From CAZEHS01 sp964649745 (lineage in GTDB: Bacteria > Bacillota > Clostridia > Peptostreptococcales > Acidaminobacteraceae): a stretch of 64,000 nt of DNA. Both the position numbers and the translations under genes were made by a program. Positions 1-7,609 of the stretch are shown here, piece after piece. The stretch is taken from contig CAZYQI010000004.1 in assembly GCA_964649745.1 (NCBI GenBank), forward strand, positions 81,733 through 145,732, read 5' to 3'. Under the pieces are notes generated by a model, which did no database searches, was not told the DNA's origin, and saw only the letters and a list, made by a program, of their open reading frames with translations. The first letter of the stretch is position 1. Every line of letters begins with the position of its first letter.

Positions 1-297
1 CTGGAATTGTCCGGATGGCTTCTTCTGATCTATATCGGTTTTGAAATTTTGCTTGCCGTTCCACCCGGCGCTACGGTTTTCGACAGGTTTTTTGGGGTCC
101 CCCTGGCCACGGCATGGGACCGGAAGCATTTGATCAATGTACCGTTATTTCTGATTATGGAATACACGATCTTTCTCATCGCCTTCCTGCTTCATCAGCT
201 CATCTATTACAGGGGCAACACCCGCTCCCGATGGAGTCTGTGGCTCATGGCCTTTCTGACATCTCTTCTTTTCCTCATCGTGCGCACCCACCTTTAG
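1..297 (+). CDS. C-terminal part of a small membrane protein (5' partial)
   Basis: The reading frame is open from the first base of the window, so the true start lies upstream. About 98 residues are visible, ending in a TAG stop at 295-297. At least three hydrophobic stretches (near the left edge, around residues 47-65 and around 77-92 of the visible part) point to an integral membrane protein. I do not recognise the family. The next gene starts 77 bases downstream on the same strand, and no terminator separates them, so they could be cotranscribed. Confidence 0.6.
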   Translation: MELSGWLLLIYIGFEILLAVPPGATVFDRFFGVPLATAWDRKHLINVPLFLIMEYTIFLIAFLLHQLIYYRGNTRSRWSLWLMAFLTSLLFLIVRTHL

Positions 298-374
298 GAC
301 GGCGAAAACAGGTGCTTCGAAGGTGTTTTTATGTTATTATAAGGAAGTGCCACATCGCCAAAGGAGATCTACAC

Positions 375-1193
375 ATGTTCAAACGGTTCACCCTGATTCT
401 AAGTCTTGCTTTTCTTTTTTCCTTTGCGACCGGGTGCCAGGCCGGTCCCCAAGAAACTCCGCAAACTCCGTTGAAAATATATTATGATTCCCTGCTGTCT
501 AACAATCATGGCGCTGCTTATGCCCAGCTTTGCAAAGCGGATCAATCCGTGGTATCTGCAGAGGATTTCAACACATGGCAGATCCTCTATAAACAGACCG
601 AAGAATTGAAAACCTTCAAGCTGAGTTCAGGCAAGGAGCTTGATAACTTCAAGGACCCCTTTGGGAATCGCTACGCCAGAGCAGTTGAGTTTACCGTTAC
701 ACAAACGGATTACGTGCACCCCTCCAAGAGCGACAACACCTACGATTATACCCGTACCGTGGTATTGGAGGATGGAAAATGGAAGATTTGCCGTGGCGAG
801 GCTGCGGATATTTATCAGCACCGTCTTTACTATGGGTATTCAACTCTTGGGGCCATGTATGAGGAAGGCAAAGGTGTCGAACCCGATCCGGCCAAAGCCC
901 TGGCTTATTACACCCATGCATTGGAATATAACGAATCGGATATGAATCTCTATTTTCAGACAGCCCTCCTGAACCTGCGGGCTAAAAACCCCGAAGCCGC
1001 CGAAGAGCTTTGCAAACGGGCCCTTTCAAAACAGCCGGAACCGGCCATGGCCTCCGAAATCCAGAATCTTATGGGAGTTTCCCTCACAATGCTGGAACGC
1101 AAGGAGGATGCAAAAAAAGCCTTTGAGGAAGCCATTAAGCTGAATCCGGAAAACGAGAACGCACTTGGCAATCTGAGTAACATCAACCGATAA
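375..1193 (+). CDS. TPR-containing lipoprotein
   Basis: A 272-residue protein. The frame is open further upstream (to 114), but the ATG at 375 has an AAGGAG site 8 bases before it and begins a clear lipoprotein signal: a positively charged start, a hydrophobic core, and the lipobox Ala-Thr-Gly-Cys around residues 18-21. The cysteine would be lipid-modified and hold the protein on the outer face of the membrane. The middle part resembles the NTF2-like/DUF4878 type of small lipoprotein. The C-terminal half carries Sel1/TPR-like repeats (residues about 155-270, with motifs such as LGAMYEEGKG and a final classic TPR ending in LNPENENALGNL). TPRs usually bind protein partners; the partner is unknown. 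The gene ends at a bidirectional terminator shared with the convergent ABC-F gene. Confidence 0.8.
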   Translation: MFKRFTLILSLAFLFSFATGCQAGPQETPQTPLKIYYDSLLSNNHGAAYAQLCKADQSVVSAEDFNTWQILYKQTEELKTFKLSSGKELDNFKDPFGNRYARAVEFTVTQTDYVHPSKSDNTYDYTRTVVLEDGKWKICRGEAADIYQHRLYYGYSTLGAMYEEGKGVEPDPAKALAYYTHALEYNESDMNLYFQTALLNLRAKNPEAAEELCKRALSKQPEPAMASEIQNLMGVSLTMLERKEDAKKAFEEAIKLNPENENALGNLSNINR

Positions 1194-1207
1194 CAAGCAT
1201 TCATAAC

Positions 1208-1245
1208 AAAAGCGGAAGCCCCCATTTAAAGGAGCTTCCGCTTTT
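1208..1245. terminator. Bidirectional intrinsic terminator
   Basis: A 12-bp inverted repeat (arms 1208-1219 and 1234-1245) built on AGCGGAAGC/GCTTCCGCT, with A-rich and T-rich flanks. It lies between the convergent lipoprotein gene and the ABC-F gene and can serve both strands. Confidence 0.85.
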
Positions 1246-1261
1246 TATGTTCTGAAATGGA

Positions 1262-2878
1262 TTAAGCGTACATGGCATCGATCTTGGACTGGGTTTCATC
1301 ATCTTCCAGGAACTCATCGAAGGGCATAATCTTATCAAAGAGACCCGTCGGAGTGATTTCAATGACCCGGTCCGCCACTGTCTGGATGAACTCGTGGTCA
1401 TGGGATGCAAAGAGGATCGTTCCTTTACAGGCAATAAGGCCGTCGTTCACCGCCTGAATGGATTCAAGATCCAAGTGGTTGGTCGGTTCATCCAGGATCA
1501 GGACATTGGCACCGGACAGCATCATGCGGCTGAACATGCAGCGCACCTTTTCGCCACCGGAGAGTACACTGGCACACTTAAGCGCCTCTTCACCGGAAAA
1601 CAGCATCTTGCCCAGAAAGCCCCGAATGAAGGTTTCGTCCTTTTCGGTGGAATACTGGCGCAGCCAGTCTACCAGATTCAGTTCGCAGCCTTCAAAATAC
1701 TCGGTGTTGTCCTTTGGCAGATACCCCTGGGAGGTTGTAACACCCCACTTGAAGCTGCCTGCATCCGGTTCCATTTCGCCCATGAGGATTTTGAACAGCG
1801 CGGTCCTGGATGTTTCATTCCGTGCCATGAACACAATCTTATCCCCTTTGTTCACAGTAAAGCTGATATTGTCCAACACCTTGACGCCGTCTACTGTCTT
1901 TGTAAGCCCGTCAACAAAGAGGATATCCTTGCCGGCCTCGCGATTGGCAGCAAACCCAACAAAGGGGTAGCGGCGGGAAGAAGAGGGCATGTCTTCAATA
2001 TTGATCTTGTCCAGCATCTTCTTGCGGGCCGTTGCCTGCTTGGATTTCGAGGCGTTGGCGCTGAATCGGGCAATAAACGCCTGAAGCTCCGCAACCTTCT
2101 CCTCTTTTTTCTTGTTCTGGTCCTTCATCAGCCGCTGAATCAGTTGGCTGGATTCGTACCAAAAATCGTAGTTGCCTACATACATCTTGGCTTTGCTGAA
2201 ATCGATATCCACCATATGGGTACATACCTTGTTCAGAAAGTGACGGTCATGGGATACCACGATCACGGTGTTTTCATAGTTGATAAGAAACTCTTCAAGC
2301 CAGTTTATCGCACGGAAATCCAGGTGGTTGGTGGGCTCGTCCAGCAGAAGGATATGGGGGTTTCCGAAAAGCGCCTGGGCCAACAGCACCTTTACCTTCT
2401 CGTCGCCGCTCAGCTCCGCCATCAGCTTTACATGAAGCTCTTTACCGATGCCAAGACCCATAAGAAGCTTCTCCGCATTGGTTTCCGCATCCCAGCCATC
2501 CATATCCGCAAAATCGCCTTCCAGCTCAGCTGCCCGTATACCGTCTTCATCCGTAAAATCCGCTTTGGCGTAAAGAGCGTCCTTCTCCACCATGATATCG
2601 TGAAGATGCTTATGCCCCATGATGACGGTGCTGAGAACATTGTAGGCGTCAAACTCGAAATGGTTCTGTTTGAGCACGGCAATACGCTGTCCTGGCGCAA
2701 CCGTGATGTCGCCGTTATTGGGCTCGATTTCTCCGGAAAGAATTTTAAGGAATGTTGATTTTCCGGAACCGTTGGCGCCGATAACGCCATAGCAGTTACC
2801 CGGGGTGAACTTCATTGTTACTTCTTCAAAAAGCTTCTTGTCGCCGTATCTCAGGCCTACATCAGTTACTGTAATCAT
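1262..2878 (-). CDS. ykpA: ABC-F family ATPase, YkpA/YbiT type
   Basis: A 538-residue soluble protein with two ABC ATPase domains and no membrane segments. This is the layout of ABC-F proteins, which act on the ribosome rather than as transporters. The first domain has an intact Walker A (GANGSGKST, about residues 34-42), a signature LSGDEKVKV, and Walker B followed by DEPTNHLD. A linker rich in Lys and Glu follows (about 245-300). The second domain has an intact LSGGEKVR signature and DEPTNHLD, but its Walker A is degenerate (ARNETSRTALF replaces the GxxGxGKS pattern). The B. subtilis homologue YkpA, as I recall it, shares this degeneracy. Overall similarity to YkpA is very high along the whole length. 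YbiT/YkpA proteins are thought to tune translation, but their exact task is unsettled. The strong Shine-Dalgarno is unusually far from the ATG and a hairpin fills the space. Confidence 0.92.
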   Translation of the reverse strand: MITVTDVGLRYGDKKLFEEVTMKFTPGNCYGVIGANGSGKSTFLKILSGEIEPNNGDITVAPGQRIAVLKQNHFEFDAYNVLSTVIMGHKHLHDIMVEKDALYAKADFTDEDGIRAAELEGDFADMDGWDAETNAEKLLMGLGIGKELHVKLMAELSGDEKVKVLLAQALFGNPHILLLDEPTNHLDFRAINWLEEFLINYENTVIVVSHDRHFLNKVCTHMVDIDFSKAKMYVGNYDFWYESSQLIQRLMKDQNKKKEEKVAELQAFIARFSANASKSKQATARKKMLDKINIEDMPSSSRRYPFVGFAANREAGKDILFVDGLTKTVDGVKVLDNISFTVNKGDKIVFMARNETSRTALFKILMGEMEPDAGSFKWGVTTSQGYLPKDNTEYFEGCELNLVDWLRQYSTEKDETFIRGFLGKMLFSGEEALKCASVLSGGEKVRCMFSRMMLSGANVLILDEPTNHLDLESIQAVNDGLIACKGTILFASHDHEFIQTVADRVIEITPTGLFDKIMPFDEFLEDDETQSKIDAMYA

Positions 2879-2885
2879 TCTTTTC

Positions 2886-2914
2886 CCGCTGCGTGCACAG
2901 CGGTTCCTCCTCTC
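2886..2914 (-). promoter_or_regulatory. Distant Shine-Dalgarno with hairpin spacer before the ABC-F gene
   Basis: Read on the minus strand, GAGAGGAGG (complement of 2906-2914) lies 27 bases before the ATG, too far for normal use. Between them a 6-bp stem, CCGCTG/CAGCGG (2886-2891 with 2898-2903), would fold and shorten the effective spacing to about 9 bases. Close to the ATG only a weak GGGAAAAG is present. Confidence 0.45.
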
Positions 2915-3014
2915 AATCTATAAACAGTTGGTTTGCAACCGTTTGGGTTTTATCAGTTAGCCACACGTTTATAATTATACTCCCCTTTAGTTGAGAGGAA
3001 AAGAATTATTTACA

Positions 3015-3053
3015 CAAAAAAGCGGAAACGCCGCCATAGAGACTGCATTTCCG
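3015..3053 (-). terminator. Intrinsic terminator of the serine operon
   Basis: On the minus strand a stem with arms 3044-3053 and 3022-3031 (GCGGAAA with TTTCCGC plus partial extension) is followed by a run of seven T. It lies 34 bases after the DUF1015 stop codon. Confidence 0.8.
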
Positions 3054-3086
3054 CCATTTTGTGTTCAATTATTATGCCGGGTATTA

Positions 3087-4337
3087 TTAGTCGTTCATCT
3101 TGTGGAGGAACAGACCGCTGGCCAGCTTGGGCTCGAACCAGGTGCTCTTGGGAGGCATTACTTCCCCTGCATCGGCGATGGAGAGAAGGTCATCCATAGT
3201 GGTTGGGTACATGGAGAAGGCCACCTTCATATCCAGGCCGCAGCGTCGCTCCAGCTCTTTAAGGCCGCGTATTCCGCCAACGAAATCGATCCGTTTGTCT
3301 GTCCGTGGATTCTCGATGCCAAGGATCGGCTCCAGGAGGTTCCGTTGAAGAATGGATACGTCCAGGCGTTCAACCGGGTCTGCCGGATTGTAGAAGCCTT
3401 TTTTGATTGTAAGCTTGTACCACTCACCCTCCAAAAGCATCCCGAAGGTACGGCGCTCCATGGGCTTGTAGGGCTCAGCTGCTCCAGTCTTTTCAACGAT
3501 GAATTTTTCTTCAACCTTATCCATGAATTCAACCTTGGTGTAGCCGTTCAGGTCTTTCACCAGACGGTTGTAATCCATAATGAAGAGGTCCTCGTCAGGG
3601 AAGATAACTGCCATGAAGAAGTTGAACTCTTCTGCTCCCGTATAGTTGGGGTTCTCTTCACGACGCTTGAGACCCACTTTTACGGAGGACGCGCTTCTGT
3701 GGTGGCCATCGGCGATGTACAGATACTTGATGCCGCCGAACAGAGCCTGGAGCCGCTCAACAATCGCAAGGTCCGTCACAGGCCACAGGATGTGCGTGAT
3801 GCCGTCAACGGAGTTGAAATTGTATGTGGGCATATGGAATTTGATCCAGTCGTTGACGATCATGTTGATCTCATCACTTCTGCGGTAGGAAAGGAAAACC
3901 GGCTCTGTATGGGCATCGCACACATCAAAGTTGTTGATGCGGTCAACTTCCTTTTCCGGGCGGGTGAACTCGTGCTTCTTGATGATATCGTCCTGATACT
4001 CGTCAATACTTACCGTTGCAACGATACCTGTCTGCACGCGGCCATTCATCAATTGACGGTAGATGTAGTAGATCGGATTGCCGTCTTGAATCAGCACGCC
4101 GTCCTTTTGCATCTGGTCAAGGTTCTTCCGCGCAGTCTGGTAAACCAGCGCATCGTAAGCATCCACGGAATCATCCAGATCGATTTCCGAGCGGCATACG
4201 TGAAGGTAAGAAAACGGATTGCCTTCAGCCATCTTCTTTGCTTCCGGCCGGTTCATAACATCGTATGGCAGGCATGCCACTTTTTCTTCCATGCCTGGAT
4301 TGGGGCGAACGCCTTTAAAAGGTCTTACTGTTGCCAT
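3087..4337 (-). CDS. DUF1015 family protein, serine-operon member
   Basis: A 416-residue soluble protein of the DUF1015 (COG4198) family. The ATG at 4337 has AGGAGG in front and gives the family's usual N-terminus (MATVRPFKGVRP); the open frame upstream of it is not coding. The most striking motif is DGHHR at residues 210-214 (in YIADGHHRSAS), set in the conserved core. This motif recalls the nucleotide-binding signature of ParB/sulfiredoxin-fold proteins such as the free serine kinase SerK; that comparison is from memory and is inference. It is the last gene after the aminotransferase and serA, with gaps of only 16 and 36 bases, so it is almost certainly cotranscribed with them. No serB-type phosphatase is nearby. 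A role in the last step or control of serine formation is plausible but unproven. Confidence 0.85.
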   Translation of the reverse strand: MATVRPFKGVRPNPGMEEKVACLPYDVMNRPEAKKMAEGNPFSYLHVCRSEIDLDDSVDAYDALVYQTARKNLDQMQKDGVLIQDGNPIYYIYRQLMNGRVQTGIVATVSIDEYQDDIIKKHEFTRPEKEVDRINNFDVCDAHTEPVFLSYRRSDEINMIVNDWIKFHMPTYNFNSVDGITHILWPVTDLAIVERLQALFGGIKYLYIADGHHRSASSVKVGLKRREENPNYTGAEEFNFFMAVIFPDEDLFIMDYNRLVKDLNGYTKVEFMDKVEEKFIVEKTGAAEPYKPMERRTFGMLLEGEWYKLTIKKGFYNPADPVERLDVSILQRNLLEPILGIENPRTDKRIDFVGGIRGLKELERRCGLDMKVAFSMYPTTMDDLLSIADAGEVMPPKSTWFEPKLASGLFLHKMND

Positions 4338-4353
4338 GGGAATCCTCCTGAAA

Positions 4354-5265
4354 TTATAGGTTGTAGAAGTGCAGGATCGTGTGGACCACTTCAGCTCCGA
4401 TACGTTCCTGCGCTTCGTCGGTAGATGCTCCGATATGCGGGGTGAGGGAAAGCCGCGGGTGCTGGAGCACCGCTTCATTCTTAGTCGGCTCATCTTCGAA
4501 TACGTCCAGAGCCGCTCCGGCAATTTCCCCTGCATCCAATGCGGCTACAAGAGCCGTTTCGTCCACTACGCCGCCTCTTGCCGCATTGATGAGGTATGCT
4601 GTCTTCTTCATGCGCTTAAGCTCTTTTTCGCCGATTACCGCGCCCAGCTCCGGCAGATAAGGAATATGCAGGGAAATGAAGTCGGACTCTTCAAGGAGCG
4701 TATCCATAGAGACGTCTTTGAACTCCGGGAAATCGTAGAACGGTCCATGCATATCATAGTAAACAACATTCATGCCTAGAGCCATGGCTTTCTTTGCAAG
4801 CACCTTGGCAATACGGCCAAATCCTACAAGTCCCAAAGTCTTACCCGCAAGCTCGATACCCTGGTAGTCTTTCTTGTTCCACTGTCCCTGCTTCATGGTA
4901 ACATTGGAGTGATGAAGATGGCGGGCCAGCGTAAACATATGACCCAAGGCAAGCTCTGCTACGGAAGCACTGCTTGCATTCGGTGTGTTGTGCACGGCAA
5001 TGCCGTTTTCCATGGCGTATTTCACATCGATATTATCCACGCCCACGCCGGCACGGATAACCAGCTTCAGTCTCCCCCCTGCCGCTGCGTCGATGACTTC
5101 CCCGCGAACCTTTGTCGCCGAGCGCACTACCATGCAGTCATAGTTCTGGATGATTTCCTTCAGTTCATCAATCGGGTGGTGCTTGGTTTCAACATCGAAG
5201 CCTTTGGCTTTAAGAGCCTCGACTGCAGAAGCCTCCATCCCGTCATTTGCAAGAATTCTAAGCAC
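4354..5265 (-). CDS. serA: D-3-phosphoglycerate dehydrogenase, short form
   Basis: A 303-residue NAD-dependent D-isomer 2-hydroxyacid dehydrogenase that would oxidise 3-phosphoglycerate to 3-phosphohydroxypyruvate, the first step of serine synthesis. The Rossmann motif GLVGFGRIA is near residue 145. The catalytic set is visible as Arg in NAARGG, Glu in DVFEDEPT and His in PHIGAST. It stops directly after the catalytic domain and lacks the ACT or ASB domains that give serine feedback control in longer SerA proteins, so it may not be inhibited by serine through them. The start is GTG at 5265 with a modest GAGGG site. Glyoxylate or other hydroxypyruvate reductases are related, but the operon with a class V aminotransferase favours SerA. 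Confidence 0.88.
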   Translation of the reverse strand: MLRILANDGMEASAVEALKAKGFDVETKHHPIDELKEIIQNYDCMVVRSATKVRGEVIDAAAGGRLKLVIRAGVGVDNIDVKYAMENGIAVHNTPNASSASVAELALGHMFTLARHLHHSNVTMKQGQWNKKDYQGIELAGKTLGLVGFGRIAKVLAKKAMALGMNVVYYDMHGPFYDFPEFKDVSMDTLLEESDFISLHIPYLPELGAVIGEKELKRMKKTAYLINAARGGVVDETALVAALDAGEIAGAALDVFEDEPTKNEAVLQHPRLSLTPHIGASTDEAQERIGAEVVHTILHFYNL

Positions 5266-5301
5266 GTTTCAGTCCCTCACTTTCTCACTGTCTCGGTCTG
5301 A

Positions 5302-6375
5302 TTACAGACCAAGGATCTCGTTGATGTTTTTCAGAAGATCGTTGACTTCTTCCATTGTAGTATCCGCCATATGGGCGATACGGAAGGTAATGTCCTTGTT
5401 GTCTCCATAGCCGTTGGCAATCTCGTAGCCCCGCTTGCCCAGCTCCTTATTGAGATCGGAAACATTGATGCCTCTGGTATTCTTTACAACCGTCAGAGTG
5501 TTGGATTCATAACCGGGGGCTGCGAAGAGGTCGAAGTATTGTTTGGCCCAGCCTCTTACCACGTCTGCCATTTCAGCATGATGCTTGATGCGGTTCTCAA
5601 CACCCTGAACATCGACAATCTGCGTAAGCTGGTATTCCAGTGCGAACATGTGAGAAAGAGACGGAGTGGAGGGATACTGATGATCCTTTTTGACCACGAA
5701 GTCATACAGCTCAACCAGATCAAGATAGAGACCTCGGTTTGTTACTGTTTTTGCTCTTTCATAGGCTCTCTCGGACACAGATGCAATGGCCATCCCCGCC
5801 GGAAGGCCCAGGCACTTTTGCGTGGAAGTGATGCAGACATCAATGCCCCAGGCATCCACTTCAATCTTGGCACCGCCCATGGAGCTCACCGTATCCACAC
5901 AGAAGATAACATCCGGGTATTTCTTTACAACTTCGCCGATGGCTTTAACCGGATTCTGGACACCGGAAGAAGTTTCGTTGTGTGTAACAGTGACAAGGTC
6001 GTATTTGCCGGTTGCCAGGGCTTCCTCCACCATTTCAGGTGTAGTGGGCATACCCGGTGTTGAAGAAAATTTATCTGCCGGAACACCGTTGGCAGTTGCC
6101 ATTTTATACCATCTGTCACCAAAGGCGCCCACCGAGAATACCGCTGCACGTTTCGCTGTGCAGGAACGGACAGCCGACTCCATAAGACCACTGCCTGAAG
6201 TGGTGGAGAGAACGATAACGTTTTCGGTAAACATTACCTTCTTCATTTTTTCAGAAATGCCTCTCTGCAGCGCTGACGCTTCCTTGGATCTGTGACCGAT
6301 CTGTTGTGTCGCCATCGCTTGAAGTACATCCTCTCTAACTGTTACGGGACCAGGAATAAAGAGTTTCTTAGACAT
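5302..6375 (-). CDS. Class V aminotransferase, probable phosphoserine aminotransferase
   Basis: A 357-residue PLP enzyme of the serine-pyruvate/alanine-glyoxylate group of fold type I class V aminotransferases. The N-terminus MSKKLFIPGPVTV is typical; ATG 6375 has GAGGAGG 8 bases upstream, whereas the ten-codon upstream extension has no good site. The PLP-binding lysine is Lys187 in TSTQKCLG, and the aspartate that holds the pyridine nitrogen is in FCVDTVSS. It is first in the operon with serA and the DUF1015 gene, so it most likely makes phosphoserine from phosphohydroxypyruvate and glutamate in place of classical SerC, as proposed for this subgroup in several anaerobes. Use as a serine- or alanine-glyoxylate aminotransferase remains possible. 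Confidence 0.82.
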   Translation of the reverse strand: MSKKLFIPGPVTVREDVLQAMATQQIGHRSKEASALQRGISEKMKKVMFTENVIVLSTTSGSGLMESAVRSCTAKRAAVFSVGAFGDRWYKMATANGVPADKFSSTPGMPTTPEMVEEALATGKYDLVTVTHNETSSGVQNPVKAIGEVVKKYPDVIFCVDTVSSMGGAKIEVDAWGIDVCITSTQKCLGLPAGMAIASVSERAYERAKTVTNRGLYLDLVELYDFVVKKDHQYPSTPSLSHMFALEYQLTQIVDVQGVENRIKHHAEMADVVRGWAKQYFDLFAAPGYESNTLTVVKNTRGINVSDLNKELGKRGYEIANGYGDNKDITFRIAHMADTTMEEVNDLLKNINEILGL

Positions 6376-6671
6376 ATGTGTTTCCTCCTCTTTTTCATAT
6401 ATCAATGCCGTTTTGCGGCATGACTGACGTTGTAACGCTATCTCGGTCTGCTCTTTCGGGAGCAGAACCCGTATCCGACAAATTGCCCTTTCCTGTTATA
6501 CCTCTAAAAGTCCGGTGACAAGGTGGAATACTCTTAGCCACGGATTTTCACGGATTATTTTTCACTGGTCTTCTAAGTCGTGTTCATAAATCCGTACAGG
6601 TACCATGTTCAATATACCAAATTTTTTACCCGCTGACTATTAATTATAACGGCCGATATACGGTATAAAAA
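6376..6671 (-). promoter_or_regulatory. Long structured leader of the serine operon with a candidate promoter
   Basis: No gene is visible between 6376 and 6903. On the minus strand a TATAAT (complement of 6643-6648) has only a weak TTTTAT-like -35 box 16 bases upstream. If it is used, the mRNA has a leader of about 260 bases. Inside it are two hairpins, a 7-bp stem at 6447-6466 (TCTGCTC/GAGCAGA) and a 6-bp stem at 6405-6421 (ATGCCG/CGGCAT), just before the ribosome site, plus a copy of a GCCACGGAT repeat. I could not assign it to a known riboswitch or T-box. Confidence 0.35.
6536..6557. repeat. Copy of the GCCACGGAT...CACGGAT dispersed repeat
   Basis: The tract with two CACGGAT units spaced by a few bases matches the ends of the palindromic element at 51189-51361. 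Only one arm is clearly present here. Confidence 0.5.
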
Positions 6672-6858
6672 CAAGAATTAACGCACTTTCGCGAAAGAGT
6701 TCCTTTTTATCGGCTCTGTGCACAGGGGCAACTGAAAAAATGAGCAAAGTCACCTGAGATACGATGGTTTAAAAATCTAAACAGTCAGAGGCTCTGTTAT
6801 AAAAGTTATGAATAATATCAAAATCGCATTAAATGATAAAGTCTATTTTGATATAAAG

Positions 6859-6886
6859 CGAAGCGCGGCATATTTGCCGCGCTTCG
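6859..6886 (-). terminator. Terminator of the hut operon
   Basis: A perfect 12-bp inverted repeat (arms 6859-6870 and 6875-6886, CGAAGCGCGGCA and complement) with a 4-base loop lies 17 bases after the fchA stop. The T-run on the minus strand is short, so termination may be partial or bidirectional. Confidence 0.75.
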
Positions 6887-6903
6887 ACCTTGATTCGTTT
6901 CGT

Positions 6904-7521
6904 TTACAGTTTAACTTCTGCCAGGATTTCCTGTTCGATCCGCACAACCTCTGTTTCCAGTCGGACCACGTCGGCGTTGACCTTGTTGACAAACTCTTCA
7001 TCCTTAATAGATGACAGGTTGATCTTCACGTTGTAAAGAGCGCTGAGCACGGCTGTTCTAGCCATCATCGCGGCAACCGCACCGTCTGTGACCGCATTGG
7101 AATTCCCCTTCAGCACAACCGCCCGGATCGGCTCCATAAGGTCGAAGGTGCTCTTGGCAACCGCCAAGGGAACTGCCGAAGCATCTTTCATGGCTTCCTG
7201 GATTGCGGCAGCGCGGACAGCTTTTTCTTCATCCGTATCCTTTGCCATTCCGAAGGCCTTCATAACGCCATCGAAAGACTGGGCATCCTTGTCGATGTAC
7301 TCCATCAGAACCTGCCGGCAGCTGGATAGTTTTTCCGAAATAGCCTTCATCTCATCTTCAACTTCTGCGTACTTTTTCTTGCCAACGGTGAGATTGGCCA
7401 CCATTTCGCCCAAGGCTGCGGCGATGGATGCCGCCAAAGCCGCAACACTTCCGCCTCCTGGTACCGGTTCATTTGAAGCAGTCGCTTCTACAAATTCTTT
7501 AACCGTCTTATTGATCAGCAT
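6904..7521 (-). CDS. fchA: Formimidoyltetrahydrofolate cyclodeaminase
   Basis: A 205-residue protein of the FchA/FTCD cyclodeaminase family. It releases ammonia from 5-formimino-THF to give 5,10-methenyl-THF. The N-terminal PVPGGGSVAALAA segment (about residues 19-32) and the KGNSNAVTD segment (about 140-148) are hallmarks of the family. Size matches free-standing bacterial FchA; in animals this domain is fused to the formiminotransferase. The ATG at 7521 has AGGAGG. It is the last gene of the hut operon, directly after hutI, and completes transfer of the histidine-derived carbon to the one-carbon pool. In acetogens FchA also acts as methenyl-THF cyclohydrolase; here the hut context favours cyclodeaminase. 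Confidence 0.92.
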   Translation of the reverse strand: MLINKTVKEFVEATASNEPVPGGGSVAALAASIAAALGEMVANLTVGKKKYAEVEDEMKAISEKLSSCRQVLMEYIDKDAQSFDGVMKAFGMAKDTDEEKAVRAAAIQEAMKDASAVPLAVAKSTFDLMEPIRAVVLKGNSNAVTDGAVAAMMARTAVLSALYNVKINLSSIKDEEFVNKVNADVVRLETEVVRIEQEILAEVKL

Positions 7522-7609
7522 TACTTTTCCTCCTGGGTGATTGATACGATTATCTTACCAGAAAAATCTGTCTGTTGAAAACGTATCCTGAAATTAATTA
7601 CTCCGCTGC

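Noticed and set aside
114..374. Upstream extension of the lipoprotein gene to an ATG at 114
   Set aside because: It overlaps the preceding membrane protein, has no ribosome site and would hide the clear lipoprotein signal that starts at 375.
1394..2758. Open reading frame of 454 codons opposite the ABC-F gene
   Set aside because: The minus-strand frame has all ABC-F motifs; the opposite frame shows no known domain and is a by-product of codon use.
2991..4424. Open reading frame of 477 codons opposite the DUF1015 gene
   Set aside because: No ribosome site or known motif; it covers the terminator and the conserved DUF1015 gene.
6510..6530. AAGGTGGAATAC, similar to the T-box sequence AGGGTGGNACC
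   Set aside because: It lies on the plus strand while the serine operon is on the minus strand, and no antiterminator or terminator pair accompanies it.
6808..7014. 68-codon frame on the plus strand near the end of fchA
   Set aside because: It crosses the hut terminator and overlaps the conserved end of fchA; no ribosome site.
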